Source of the DNA: Croceibacterium_A sp964439725
GTDB taxonomy: Bacteria; Pseudomonadota; Alphaproteobacteria; Sphingomonadales; Sphingomonadaceae
DNA length: 5,690 nt
Assembly (NCBI GenBank): GCA_964439725.1
Contig: CAYTPY010000115.1
Coordinates: forward strand, 1 to 5,690
Reading direction: 5' to 3'
Positions 1 to 5,314 of the stretch are shown piece by piece. The notes beneath the pieces were generated by a model. The model saw only the letters and a list, made by a program, of their open reading frames with translations, was not told the DNA's origin and did no database searches. The position numbers and the translations under genes are program-made. The first letter of the stretch is position 1; each line of letters starts with the position of its first letter.

Positions 1-662
1 GCGCGGAAAGCGAGCACCTTCTCCACGCCACGCCGCCAGATCTGCGCGGTCGCCAGGACAATCACGCCAACGCCGCGCTCGACCGCCGCGCTGTTCCACG
101 GCTCGCCCACGCAGGCCCCATCGATCTCGCCCGCCGCCATCGCCTCGGCGACGAAAGGCGGCGAGACGGTCGTGATCTCGACGTCCTCGTCCGGACGAAT
201 GCCGGACGCGGCGAGCCAGTAGCGCAGCATGTAATTGTGGCTCGAGTAACGGTGCACCACGCCGAAACGCAGCTTGCGGCCCGCCGCGGCCCGCGACCGG
301 GCTTCTTCGGCAAGCGCAGCGCCGAGCTGGGCCGGGTCCGACAGCTTGCCCGGCTCCGCTACTTTGGACGCCAAATCAGCGCTCATCGTCACCGCGTTGC
401 CGTTGAGGCCCAGCACGAACGGCGCCGCCAGCGGCTGCGCCGGGCGTCCTCGGCCGAGCGTCGTGGCAATCGCCAGTGGCGCGATCAGGTGCGCCGCGTC
501 GCTGTGGCCGTAGAGCAGTCGGTCGAGCACCGTGGCCCAGCTGACATCGCGCTGGAAACTCAGCGTCAGCCCCTCTTCTTCGGCAAAGCCGTGCTCGTGC
601 GCCAGGATCGGCAGGCAGGCGTCGACCAGCGGCAGGAAGCCGATCGTCAGGTGCTCCGTCAT
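1..662 (-). CDS. nasS: NasS-like nitrate/nitrite sensor, NrtA/CmpA family (partial, C-terminus beyond left edge)
   Basis: The visible 220 residues belong to the NrtA/CmpA family of nitrate- and bicarbonate-binding proteins. Family-type segments seen: GFLPLVDACLPILAHEHGF (residues 8-26), SWATVLDRLLYGHSDAAHL (41-59), HNYMLRYWLAASGI (142-155) and IDGACVGEPWN (180-190). The N-terminus (MTEHLTIGFLPL) goes straight into the first beta strand with no signal peptide or lipobox. That separates a cytoplasmic sensor from the periplasmic subunit of a transporter. The ATG at 662-660 overlaps the TGA of nasT by four bases and is preceded by a purine-rich ribosome binding site (GGGGGGAAGG), so the two are probably translationally coupled. 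In known NasS-NasT systems NasS binds NasT and releases it when nitrate or nitrite is bound; that role is inferred here from family and context. Full members are roughly 350-400 residues, so the C-terminal 40 percent or so is missing. A CmpA-type carrier is less likely because of the missing export signal and the nasT partner. Confidence 0.9.
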   Translation of the reverse strand, partial: MTEHLTIGFLPLVDACLPILAHEHGFAEEEGLTLSFQRDVSWATVLDRLLYGHSDAAHLIAPLAIATTLGRGRPAQPLAAPFVLGLNGNAVTMSADLASKVAEPGKLSDPAQLGAALAEEARSRAAAGRKLRFGVVHRYSSHNYMLRYWLAASGIRPDEDVEITTVSPPFVAEAMAAGEIDGACVGEPWNSAAVERGVGVIVLATAQIWRRGVEKVLAFR

Positions 663-1240
663 GCCCTTCCCCCCAGTAGTTCATGCGCGGTGATCACCGC
701 TTCGGCGATGTCGGCGATGCGCCGGCTCGAACTCATCGCCGCGCGGCGCAGCTCCGCATAGGCTTGGGGCTCGGTCACCCCCTTACTCTGCATCAGGATG
801 CGCTTCGCTTTGTCGATCGCCTCGCGCTCGGCCAGCTTGCCTTTGGCTTCGGCGAGGTCCGCCTGAAGGCGGGCGAAGGCGTTGAAACGCCGCAGCGCCA
901 GGTCGACCACCGGCCGGATGCGGTTCGCAGCGAACCCGTCCACGACGTAGACCGAAACCCCGGCATCGATCGAGGCGCCGATCGATTCCTCGTCCGATTC
1001 GTCGACGAACATCGCGATGGGGCGGGCGAGCGCCCGGCTGACGGTGAAGTACTCCTCCAGCACGTCGCGCGATGGATTGCCGAGGTCGATCAGCACGATA
1101 TCGGGCGCGATCTCCTCGATGCGGGCGAGCAGCCCGTGCCGCTCGGTTAGGACAAAAAGCTCGCATCCGAGAAGCTGTGCGAGGCCCTCCTCGATAACCG
1201 AGGCGCGACTGGCACTTTCGTCGACGATGGCGATCCGCAC
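659..1240 (-). CDS. nasT: NasT, ANTAR-domain nitrate-responsive antiterminator
   Basis: This 193-residue protein has a response-regulator-like N-terminal domain (about 1-115) and a C-terminal ANTAR RNA-binding domain (about 135-190). The ANTAR part contains AIDKAKRILMQSKGVTEPQA (141-160) and LRRAAMSSSRRIADIAEAVI, matching the family pattern of an AK-x-LM helix, an A-x-x-x-LRR-x-AM core and a final alanine-rich helix. The receiver has D7 and D52 at the expected acidic-pocket and phospho-acceptor places. E8 replaces one usual Asp, and VVDGF (99-103) stands where classical receivers carry the conserved Lys; from memory this is typical of NasT, which is controlled by protein binding to NasS. Translation starts at GTG 1240-1238: an in-frame TAG lies three codons upstream, no other start fits between, and AGGCGG sits just before it. 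NasT binds two-hairpin leader RNAs to stop termination at nitrate-assimilation operons. The T-then-S order is, as I recall, that of Paracoccus. Confidence 0.94.
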   Translation of the reverse strand: MRIAIVDESASRASVIEEGLAQLLGCELFVLTERHGLLARIEEIAPDIVLIDLGNPSRDVLEEYFTVSRALARPIAMFVDESDEESIGASIDAGVSVYVVDGFAANRIRPVVDLALRRFNAFARLQADLAEAKGKLAEREAIDKAKRILMQSKGVTEPQAYAELRRAAMSSSRRIADIAEAVITAHELLGGRA

Positions 1241-1358
1241 TTCCGCCTAGTGCATTGCACAAAGGGCGGTTTGCAAGTGCGAGATTGCGCCGCGGCCTAG
1301 TCAAACTCGAGTGATGGCGGCACAAGGGCCACAGTTTCGAGGGGAGAAAAGAGGGGTC
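1241..1358. promoter_or_regulatory. Divergent intergenic region between nasT and the cytochrome b561 gene
   Basis: These 118 bases must hold the promoters of both divergent units, but I cannot assign a convincing -35/-10 pair to either strand. Visible features are a perfect inverted repeat GTGCA-T-TGCAC (1250-1260), a cluster of TTGC words (1255, 1271, 1285), an 8-base palindrome ACTCGAGT (1305-1312), and a purine-rich tract GGGGAGAAAAGAGGGG (1341-1356) that supplies the ribosome binding site of the b561 gene. The TTGC/TGCAC words do not form the spacing of a sigma-54 promoter or an NtrC box. Confidence 0.5.
1250..1260. repeat. Perfect inverted repeat GTGCA-T-TGCAC upstream of nasT
   Basis: GTGCATTGCAC reads the same on both strands except for the central base, with 5-base arms. 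It ends 10 bases before the nasT GTG start codon (read on the minus strand), where a bound protein could block transcription or translation start. No family consensus was recognised. Eleven-base palindromes also occur by chance, so an operator role is speculative. Confidence 0.35.
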
Positions 1359-1774
1359 ATGGCCGAAGTCGACCTGCAGGCGGCGCAGCAGCGCTACAGT
1401 TCGGTGGCGATCCTGCTGCACTGGGTGATCGCGCTGGCATTGGCGTTCCAGCTCGCGCTCGGCTTCGCGATGCCGAAGGACGAGAGCGGTTTCGCGCTCT
1501 ACCAGCTGCACAAGTCGGTCGGCATCACGATCCTTCTGCTGACTCTCGCCCGCTTGGCCTGGCGCATCACCAACAAGCCCCCGCGCGCGGTCGAAGGAGG
1601 CTTCCAGGGCTTCCTCGCCAAGGCGGTCCACACGCTGCTCTACGTCTTCATGATCGGCGCGCCGCTGACCGGATGGGCCCTCGTCTCGACCTCCGAGATC
1701 CAGGTGCCGACCGTGTTCTGGGGCGTCATTCCCTGGCCGCACCTCCCGCTGCCGCAAGGCATCGGCGAGACGGT
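1359..1774 (+). CDS. Cytochrome b561 family membrane protein, N-terminal part (interrupted by assembly gap)
   Basis: The 138 visible residues are the first three helices of a cytochrome b561 (bacterial CybB / Ni-hydrogenase b-type cytochrome superfamily). Helix 1 is ILLHWVIALALAFQLALGF (about 18-36), helix 2 starts at LHKSVGITILLLTLARLAWR (50-69), and helix 3 follows VHTLLYVFMIGAPLTGWALV (90-109). H21, H51 and H91 fit three of the four usual haem ligands; the fourth, in helix 4, lies in the gap. The family moves electrons between quinones and partners across the inner membrane. ATG 1359 is preferred because it follows the GAGGGG purine tract and gives the usual short N-terminus before the RYSSVAILLHW segment; in-frame GTG 1311 and ATG 1314 have no good ribosome binding site and would add a poor 15- or 16-residue extension. 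The reading frame is open up to the Ns. The YceI domain just after the gap is probably the same polypeptide. Confidence 0.9.
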
Positions 1775-1874
1775 NNNNNNNNNNNNNNNNNNNNNNNNNN
1801 NNNNNNNNNNNNNNNNNNNNNNNNNNNNNNNNNNNNNNNNNNNNNNNNNNNNNNNNNNNNNNNNNNNNNNNNNN
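1775..1874. other. Assembly gap of exactly 100 Ns
   Basis: A run of exactly 100 Ns is the usual placeholder for a scaffold gap of unknown size. It interrupts a gene: cytochrome b561 runs into it in one frame and an acidic linker plus YceI domain comes out in another. If both belong to one gene, the true missing length must leave remainder 2 when divided by 3, whereas 100 leaves remainder 1. The missing fourth helix of b561 also calls for more than 100 bases. Both flanks carry the word CGGT (1771-1774 and 1875-1878), which could be chance or a short overlap that was not joined. Confidence 0.97.
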
Positions 1875-2476
1875 CGGTCGAGCCCACCCCTGCGCCCACT
1901 GCCGAAGCGACTCCCGAAGCCGAGGAGACCGATACCGTCGAAGAGGCCGCGGCCGAAGAGAAGGAAGAAGAGGCCGGACCTCCGCCCGTCTGGACCATCC
2001 AACCGGGCGGCCGGCTCGGCTTTTCGGTCAGCAACGGGGACAACACGATCCGCGGCAGCTTCTCCGAATGGAGCGGGACGATCCGCTTCGATCCCGAAAA
2101 CCCCGAAACCGCCGACATCCGCATCAACGTCAGCCTCGCCAGCGCCTCGCTCGGCGACGCGACGCAGGACAACATGCTGCAAGGCGCCGATTTCTTCGCC
2201 AGCGCCGCCAATCCCACCGCGACGTGGCGCTCCACTTCGGTCCGCAGCACCGGCTCGAACCGTTACAGCGCCAGCGGCACCCTGTCGCTGAAGGGCGCAA
2301 GCCGCCCGCAATCGCTGACCTTCACGCTGAGCGGGGACGGCCTGCGCCGCCGCGTCGAGGGCAGCGGCAGCATCGACCGCAACGCGTTCGGCATCGGCAC
2401 CGGCGAATCGGCCGCGGGACTGGCGGGCTCGGTCGCGCTGTCGTTCGCGTTCGACGCGGTCGGTCGGCGACCATAA
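1875..2476 (+). CDS. YceI-family domain with acidic linker, probably C-terminal part of a b561-YceI fusion (5' end in gap)
   Basis: The in-frame part starts at GTC 1877 and gives 199 residues to the TAA at 2474-2476. Residues 1-37 are a low-complexity linker rich in Pro, Ala and Glu, with a strongly acidic stretch at about 14-32. Residues 39-195 are a YceI domain: WTIQPGGRLGFSVS (39-52), GSFSEWSGTIRFDPENP (60-76), a DNMLQGADFFASAANPTATW segment (98-117), SGTLSLKGASRPQSLTFTL (133-151) and IDRNAFGIGTG (166-176). YceI domains are lipocalin-like barrels that bind isoprenoid lipids such as quinones, usually in the periplasm. No signal peptide is seen; if the domain is fused to b561, the membrane helices would place it outside. 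Proteins joining b561 and YceI are, as I recall, found in Sphingomonadales, which supports one gene across the gap, but the join cannot be seen. The alternative is a separate exported YceI whose signal sequence lies in the gap; the long acidic linker makes this less likely. Confidence 0.88.
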
Positions 2477-2497
2477 GGTAAGGCTCGGAACAGGCAT

Positions 2498-2518
2498 CCC
2501 CGGCCGCCGTTGGCCGGG
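2498..2518 (+). repeat. Strong GC hairpin between the YceI domain stop and the hydrolase start
   Basis: CCCGGCC (2499-2505) and GGCCGGG (2512-2518) form a perfect 7-base-pair stem around the loop GCCGTT (2506-2511). The 3' arm ends one base before the ATG at 2520 and covers where a ribosome binding site should be. No T-run follows, so it does not look like an ordinary intrinsic terminator. It may damp translation of the hydrolase or stabilise the upstream message; either role is inference. Confidence 0.5.
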
Positions 2519-2519
2519 A

Positions 2520-3353
2520 ATGCGAGTTCACTATCTGCGCTGCGGCACCGACTGCCCGTTCGGCGGCGCCTTCTTCGACGGCTTCAGCAAGGGCCCGTTC
2601 GGGCTGATCCCCTGCGCGGCGCAGCTCGTCGAAACGAACGACGGCCTGGTCCTGATCGACACCGGCTACGGCACCGAAGACGTCCGCCACCCGCACCCGC
2701 GGCTGAGCAAGTTCTTCCGCGCCCTGCTCAACATCCGCTTCCGCGAGGAAGAGACCGCGCTGCACCAGGTCAAGGCGCTCGGCTATTCGCCGGCCGACGT
2801 GCGGCATATCGTCCTGACCCACCTCGACTTCGATCACGCCGGCGGGCTCGAGGACTTCCCACACGCCCGCGTCCACGTGATGGAAGCCGAACGCGACGCC
2901 GCCGAGCGCAAGCGGCAGGGGTTCATCGCCCGGCGCCGCTATCGGCCCGCGCAGTGGAACGAGGTCCGCGACTGGCGCACGTATGCCGGCTCGGGCGAGG
3001 CCTGGTTCGGGTTCGAACGGGTCCGCGCGCTCGACGGCCTGCCGCCCGAGATCCTGATGGTCCCGCTCCCCGGCCACACCTGGGGCCACGCCGGCATTGC
3101 GGTGCAGACCGGCGACGGCTGGGTGCTCAATGCCGGCGACGCCTACTTCTACCGCCGCGAGCTCGACGCCGACCGCCGCCGCTGCACTCCGGGACTGCGG
3201 TTCTATCAGACGATGATGGAAGTCGACCGCAAGCTACGCTTCCACAACCAGGAGCGGCTGCGCGATCTCAAGCACGGCCATGCCGGCGAAGTGACGATCT
3301 TCTGCTCGCACGACGAGAAGGAGCTCGAAGCGATGCAGCGCCGGGCCCTCTGA
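2520..3353 (+). CDS. Metallo-beta-lactamase-fold metal-dependent hydrolase (HxDxDH variant)
   Basis: This complete 277-residue protein has the MBL-fold elements in order: a first strand pair ending in LVLIDTGYG (43-51), the metal motif THLDFDHAGG (100-109), PGHTWGH (184-190), NAGDAYF (204-210) and a final CSHD (262-265). Candidate metal ligands are H101, D103, D105, H106, H186, D207 and H264. Position 103 is Asp where the classical HxHxDH motif has His. As I recall, this HLDFDHAGG form is shared by a subgroup of lactonase/glyoxalase-II-like hydrolases, so it does not imply inactivity. There is no signal peptide, so it is likely cytoplasmic. The ATG at 2520 gives MRVHYLRCGTDCPFGG, a family-type N-terminus; its ribosome binding site is weak and lies within a hairpin. 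It follows the b561-YceI stop by 43 bases and is probably co-transcribed. The substrate is unknown; N-acyl-homoserine lactone is possible by fold but not supported by anything specific. Confidence 0.9.
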   Translation: MRVHYLRCGTDCPFGGAFFDGFSKGPFGLIPCAAQLVETNDGLVLIDTGYGTEDVRHPHPRLSKFFRALLNIRFREEETALHQVKALGYSPADVRHIVLTHLDFDHAGGLEDFPHARVHVMEAERDAAERKRQGFIARRRYRPAQWNEVRDWRTYAGSGEAWFGFERVRALDGLPPEILMVPLPGHTWGHAGIAVQTGDGWVLNAGDAYFYRRELDADRRRCTPGLRFYQTMMEVDRKLRFHNQERLRDLKHGHAGEVTIFCSHDEKELEAMQRRAL

Positions 3354-3392
3354 CGCTGGACGGCGCCGCCGCCATTCGCCAACTGCCGCCGC

Positions 3393-3707
3393 ATGAACGA
3401 AACGCTCGATACGATCGTCGCCACTTACGCCGACACCAAGGCCGCCTTCATCGACTGGACCGGCGCCACCGAGGACCTGCTGCACATGCACGCCGGCCTT
3501 GCCATCTTCGTCCTATCGGCGTGGCTGTTGAAGAAGAAAATGCGCTCGCCCGTGCCGCTGAGCCTGGTCGCGTTCTTCGCCGTGCTCAACGAAGTGTTCG
3601 ACTGGTCGTTCGGCGGCAGCCCGGGAACGCTCGAGCCCGTCGTCGACATCCTCAACACCGTGTTCTGGCCGACCGTCCTGTTCCTGCTCGCCCGCCGCTG
3701 GCGCTGA
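3393..3707 (+). CDS. Small membrane protein of unknown function
   Basis: I do not recognise a named family for this 104-residue protein. It has an acidic, soluble first 30 residues (MNETLDTIVATYADTKAAFI onward) and then three hydrophobic segments: about 31-47 (HMHAGLAIFVLSAWLL), 53-69 (PVPLSLVAFFAVLNEVF) and 83-101 (VVDILNTVFWPTVLFLLA). A basic stretch KKKMR (47-51) lies between the first two and RRWR ends the chain, so the positive charges suggest cytoplasmic loops. Polar residues inside the membrane region (N66, E67, D70, D85, N88) give an NE-x-x-D ... D-x-x-N pattern that loosely recalls VanZ-like proteins, but the similarity is too weak to name it. It starts 39 bases after the hydrolase stop and likely belongs to the same transcript. 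No Shine-Dalgarno sequence precedes the ATG (ACTGCCGCCGC). The frame fits the domain-like hydrophobicity better than the overlapping frames, so I consider it a real gene. Confidence 0.75.
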   Translation: MNETLDTIVATYADTKAAFIDWTGATEDLLHMHAGLAIFVLSAWLLKKKMRSPVPLSLVAFFAVLNEVFDWSFGGSPGTLEPVVDILNTVFWPTVLFLLARRWR

Positions 3708-3724
3708 GCGCCGGGCGATCCGGC
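3698..3724. terminator. Possible bidirectional terminator between convergent genes
   Basis: Two alternative hairpins lie between the convergent stop codons. CTGGCGC-TGA-GCGCCGG (3698-3714) has seven pairs including one G-T and carries the stop codon of the small membrane protein in its loop. GCCGG-GCGAT-CCGGC (3710-3724) has five perfect pairs. They share bases and exclude each other. Neither has a T-run, so terminator activity is uncertain and may depend on Rho. Confidence 0.3.
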
Positions 3725-3726
3725 TA

Positions 3727-5232
3727 TCAGTCGAGCGCCACCGACACCGCCTTCAGCTCTGTATAAGCGTCGATCCCCGCCTTGCCGTTCTCGCGGCCCC
3801 AGCCGCTCGACTTGTAGCCGCCGAGCGGGAGCGCCGGGTCGACGCCGCCCGAGCCGTTGATGCGGATGGAGCCGGCCTTGAGGCGGCGGGCGAGCTTGTG
3901 GGCCATCGAGATGTCGCGGGTCCAGATCGAGGCGGCGAGGCCGAACTCGGTCTCGTTGCCCATCCGCGCCAGGCGGTCGGCATCATCGGCATCGGTAAAG
4001 CGGTGGGCGCACAGCACCGGGCCGAAAATCTCCTCGCGGCGCACTTTCATGTTCGCTTCGGTATCGACCAGCACGGTCGGCTCGACGAACCAGCCGGGGC
4101 CTTCCTTGCGCCCGCCGCCGACCAGCACCGTGGCGCCTTCCTGGCGGCCGCTTTCGATGTAGCCGGTCACGCGGTCGAGCTGCTGCTCGCTCACCAGCGG
4201 GCCGATGATCGTTTCGGGGTCGAGCGTGTGGCCGACGCGCAGCATCTTCGCCATGCCGGCGATGCCTTCGAGCACCTGGTCGGCGACTTCCTCGGCCACG
4301 AACAGGCGGCTGCCGGCGGCGCAGACCTGCCCGGCGTTGAAGAAGATGCCCATCGCCGCGGCAGGGATCGCCTTCTTAAGGTCGGCGTCGGCGAAGATGA
4401 AGGTCGGCGACTTGCCGCCGAGCTCCAGGCTGATGCGCTTGAAGTTGGTCTTGCTGGCCTCGATGATCGCCCGCCCGGTCTGGGTTGAGCCGGTGAAGGC
4501 AATCTTGTCGACGTCCATGTGGCTTGCCAGCATCGCGCCCGCGGTACGGCCGTAGCCGGTCACCACGTTGACCACGCCTTCGGGAATGCCGGCTTCGAGC
4601 GCCAGCTCGCCCAGACGGATGGTCGAAAGCGGCGTCTGCTCCGCCGGCTTGAGCACCACCGTGCAGCCCGCCGCCAGCGCGGGCCCAAGCTTGGCCGCGG
4701 CCATCGCCAGCGGGAAGTTCCACGGCACGATCTGCCCGACCACGCCAACTGGCTCGCGCAGCACGTAGCTGAGCCACTCGCCCGGCGCCGAAATCTCGTT
4801 GGTCTCGCCCTGGATCTTGGTCGCCCAGCCGGCCTGATAGCGAAGCTGGCCGATCGCCCCGCCGACGTCGGCCATCCGGCTGAACTGGATCGGCCGGCCG
4901 ACATCGAGCGTCTCGGTCAGCGCCAGTTCCTCGCCGTTGGCTTCGATCAGGTCGGCGAGCTTGTTGATCAGCCGCGCCCGCTCGTCTGGCTTCACCTTGC
5001 TCCACGGCCCCTCGAACGCGGCGCGCGCTGCAGCGACAGCGGCATCGACATCCGCCTGCCCGGCACTGGCGACATCGGCCAGCTTCTCGCCGGTCGCCGG
5101 GTCCTCGGTCGAGAACGTCTCGCCGCTCTGCGCCTCGCGCCACTCGCCGCCGATCAGCATCTTGCCGACTTTGCCGCTCCAGCGCTCGCGGAAGGCTTCG
5201 AGGCGGGTCTCGATCGGGGTTTGGGCATTCAT
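3727..5232 (-). CDS. NAD(P)-dependent aldehyde dehydrogenase (ALDH superfamily)
   Basis: This complete 501-residue enzyme has the normal length for classical ALDH proteins, which oxidise aldehydes to carboxylic acids with NAD+ or NADP+. Key parts are all present: VPWNFPL with the oxyanion-hole Asn N172, cofactor-contact KPAE (K195), FTGST (246-250), LELGGKSP with general base E270, NAGQVCAAGSR with nucleophile C304, EEIFGPV with E401, and GGYKSSGWGRENG (471-483) near the end. The start is ATG 5232-5230, preceded by GGAGAG about eight bases upstream; it gives MNAQTPIETR. The frame stays open far upstream on this strand, but that extension has no ALDH similarity and runs antisense to the GMC oxidoreductase gene. 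The enzyme is divergent from the GMC gene, so it probably finishes the oxidation begun there. The substrate cannot be told: betaine, phenylacetaldehyde and aliphatic aldehyde enzymes all look similar at this level. It is probably soluble and cytoplasmic. Confidence 0.95.
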   Translation of the reverse strand: MNAQTPIETRLEAFRERWSGKVGKMLIGGEWREAQSGETFSTEDPATGEKLADVASAGQADVDAAVAAARAAFEGPWSKVKPDERARLINKLADLIEANGEELALTETLDVGRPIQFSRMADVGGAIGQLRYQAGWATKIQGETNEISAPGEWLSYVLREPVGVVGQIVPWNFPLAMAAAKLGPALAAGCTVVLKPAEQTPLSTIRLGELALEAGIPEGVVNVVTGYGRTAGAMLASHMDVDKIAFTGSTQTGRAIIEASKTNFKRISLELGGKSPTFIFADADLKKAIPAAAMGIFFNAGQVCAAGSRLFVAEEVADQVLEGIAGMAKMLRVGHTLDPETIIGPLVSEQQLDRVTGYIESGRQEGATVLVGGGRKEGPGWFVEPTVLVDTEANMKVRREEIFGPVLCAHRFTDADDADRLARMGNETEFGLAASIWTRDISMAHKLARRLKAGSIRINGSGGVDPALPLGGYKSSGWGRENGKAGIDAYTELKAVSVALD

Positions 5233-5310
5233 CACGGGCTCTCCACTACGTTCGGCGGCTTGTTGTCGGCGCGCTCTCGGCGCATAAAGATTGTAAGCGA
5301 TACATACCAT
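5233..5310. promoter_or_regulatory. Divergent promoter region shared by aldehyde dehydrogenase and GMC oxidoreductase
   Basis: This 78-base spacer must drive both genes. Its right half (about 5284-5314) is AT-rich within otherwise GC-rich DNA, as expected for promoter elements. For the GMC gene a weak pair is TTGTCG (5263-5268) and TAAAGA (5285-5290) with a 16-base spacer, leaving a very short leader with no ribosome binding site. For the dehydrogenase the AT-rich segment read on the minus strand (TTACAATCTTTATG) is the likely core. No exact transcription start can be given. Confidence 0.45.
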
Positions 5311-5314
5311 ATGT
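5302..5314. promoter_or_regulatory. Dyad ACATA-CCA-TATGT, possible repressor operator over the GMC start codon
   Basis: ACATA (5302-5306) and TATGT (5310-5314) are perfect inverted arms around CCA, and the outer GC pairs at 5298-5299 and 5317-5318 keep the same symmetry. The ATG start of the GMC gene lies inside the right arm. TetR-family operators often have ACATA/TATGT-type arms, but no regulator gene is in the window. A protein bound here could silence both divergent genes. Confidence 0.35.

Noticed and set aside
1255..1280. Sigma-54 promoter or NtrC site made from the TTGCAC and TTGC words
   Set aside because: The GG-to-GC spacing of a sigma-54 promoter is not met on either strand and the GCAC/GTGC spacing is too long for an NtrC box.
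1245..1301. Direct repeat GCCTAGT at 1245-1251 and 1295-1301
   Set aside because: Only seven bases long, 50 bases apart, with no further similarity in the flanks; compatible with chance.
783..1757. Long minus-strand frame of 324 codons
   Set aside because: It is a frame shadow of nasT and cytochrome b561; both of those have clear family motifs, while this frame has none and is rich in Arg, Asp and Gly as GC-rich shadows are.
1640..2497. Minus-strand frame running through the Ns
   Set aside because: It is open only because Ns carry no stops, and it is antisense to the b561 and YceI coding sequences.
2520..3353. Quorum-quenching N-acyl-homoserine lactonase
   Set aside because: Fold and general motif fit, but the HxDxDH variant and the lack of any quorum-sensing neighbour give no specific support.
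2510..3766. Plus-strand frame of 418 codons
   Set aside because: It overlaps the MBL hydrolase and the small membrane protein in another frame, and its product is Arg/Pro/Ala-rich with no motif.
3898..4488. Plus-strand frame of 196 codons within the aldehyde dehydrogenase gene
   Set aside because: Fully antisense to motif-bearing ALDH sequence with no recognisable domain.
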